This document shows, in pieces, positions 63,934 through 64,000 of a stretch of 64,000 bases of DNA. The notes under the pieces were generated by a model. That model was not told where the DNA came from. It worked only from the letters and a program-made list of their open reading frames with translations, and ran no database searches. How positions within the stretch are numbered: position 1 is the stretch's first letter; the number at the start of each line of letters is the position of its first letter. Location: contig JARFXV010001252.1 of assembly GCA_031761425.1 (NCBI GenBank), positions 394,810-458,809 on the forward strand, written 5' to 3'. The stretch comes from Cosmopolites sordidus (lineage: Eukaryota > Arthropoda > Insecta > Coleoptera > Curculionidae). The position numbers and the translations under genes were made by a program.

Positions 63934-64000
63934 CGAAGGTTCGGGTAGAAAAACTGATCGAAGATCGAAGATCATAACCACGTTACCATATTATTATAAC

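Overview
This is a window of animal nuclear DNA, most likely from an insect. The DNA is AT-rich. Genes are split by spliceosomal introns with GT/AG borders. The intergenic and intronic filler is a mosaic of mariner/Tc1, hAT, RTE- and Jockey-type non-LTR and Penelope-like elements, the mixture typical of insect genomes. I see no prokaryotic gene organisation, no tRNA or rRNA and no CRISPR array.

The only conventional gene I can support lies on the minus strand from 56509 to 1922. It is the middle of the gene for midasin (MDN1/Rea1), the giant AAA+ ATPase that remodels pre-60S ribosomal particles in the nucleus. Ten consecutive internal exons join in phase and give about 1,747 codons. The first exon starts at the end of an AAA+ module (RAMRNRG motif), and the rest is the helical linker. 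The ATPase ring should lie beyond 64000, and the acidic region and MIDAS domain should lie past position 1. The introns are of two kinds only: 55-60 nt (four) or about 3-17 kb (five). All the mobile DNA listed is in the large ones.

Layout from low to high coordinates. 1-3.7 kb: RTE remnant, exons 10 and 9, long TA arrays. 3.7-13.2 kb: Penelope GIY-YIG remnant, RTE and a second non-LTR family, a stray copy of part of exon 8, a nearly intact RTE element, a mariner, then exons 8 and 7. 13.2-30 kb: mariner and Jockey debris, a decayed second copy of exon 8, a hAT element, an IS630/Tc1-type and a mariner-like transposase nested in a Jockey, a second hAT, then exons 6 and 5. 30.7-35 kb: mariner, an element with long inverted repeats, a Tc1-type non-autonomous element, then exons 4 and 3. 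36-50 kb: Tc1, duplicated TA-array blocks, non-LTR pieces, a small mariner, a complete hAT copy with target-site duplication, and more mariners. 50.8-56.5 kb: exon 2, a hammerhead-bearing repeat cluster, a stray shard of exon 1, a mariner, a MITE and exon 1. 56.5-64 kb: MITE, a transposon-associated pseudogene and tandemly duplicated mariner debris.

Three observations stand out. (1) Three shards of midasin exons sit in its own introns. One is 243 bp long and differs from the real exon at only four sites, all synonymous. (2) Two unrelated repeat families carry hammerhead-ribozyme cores, one of them as palindromes with a core on each strand. (3) The RTE retrotransposons end in TGATGA followed by (TA)n, and most long TA arrays in the window lie at junctions of transposon pieces or duplicated DNA.
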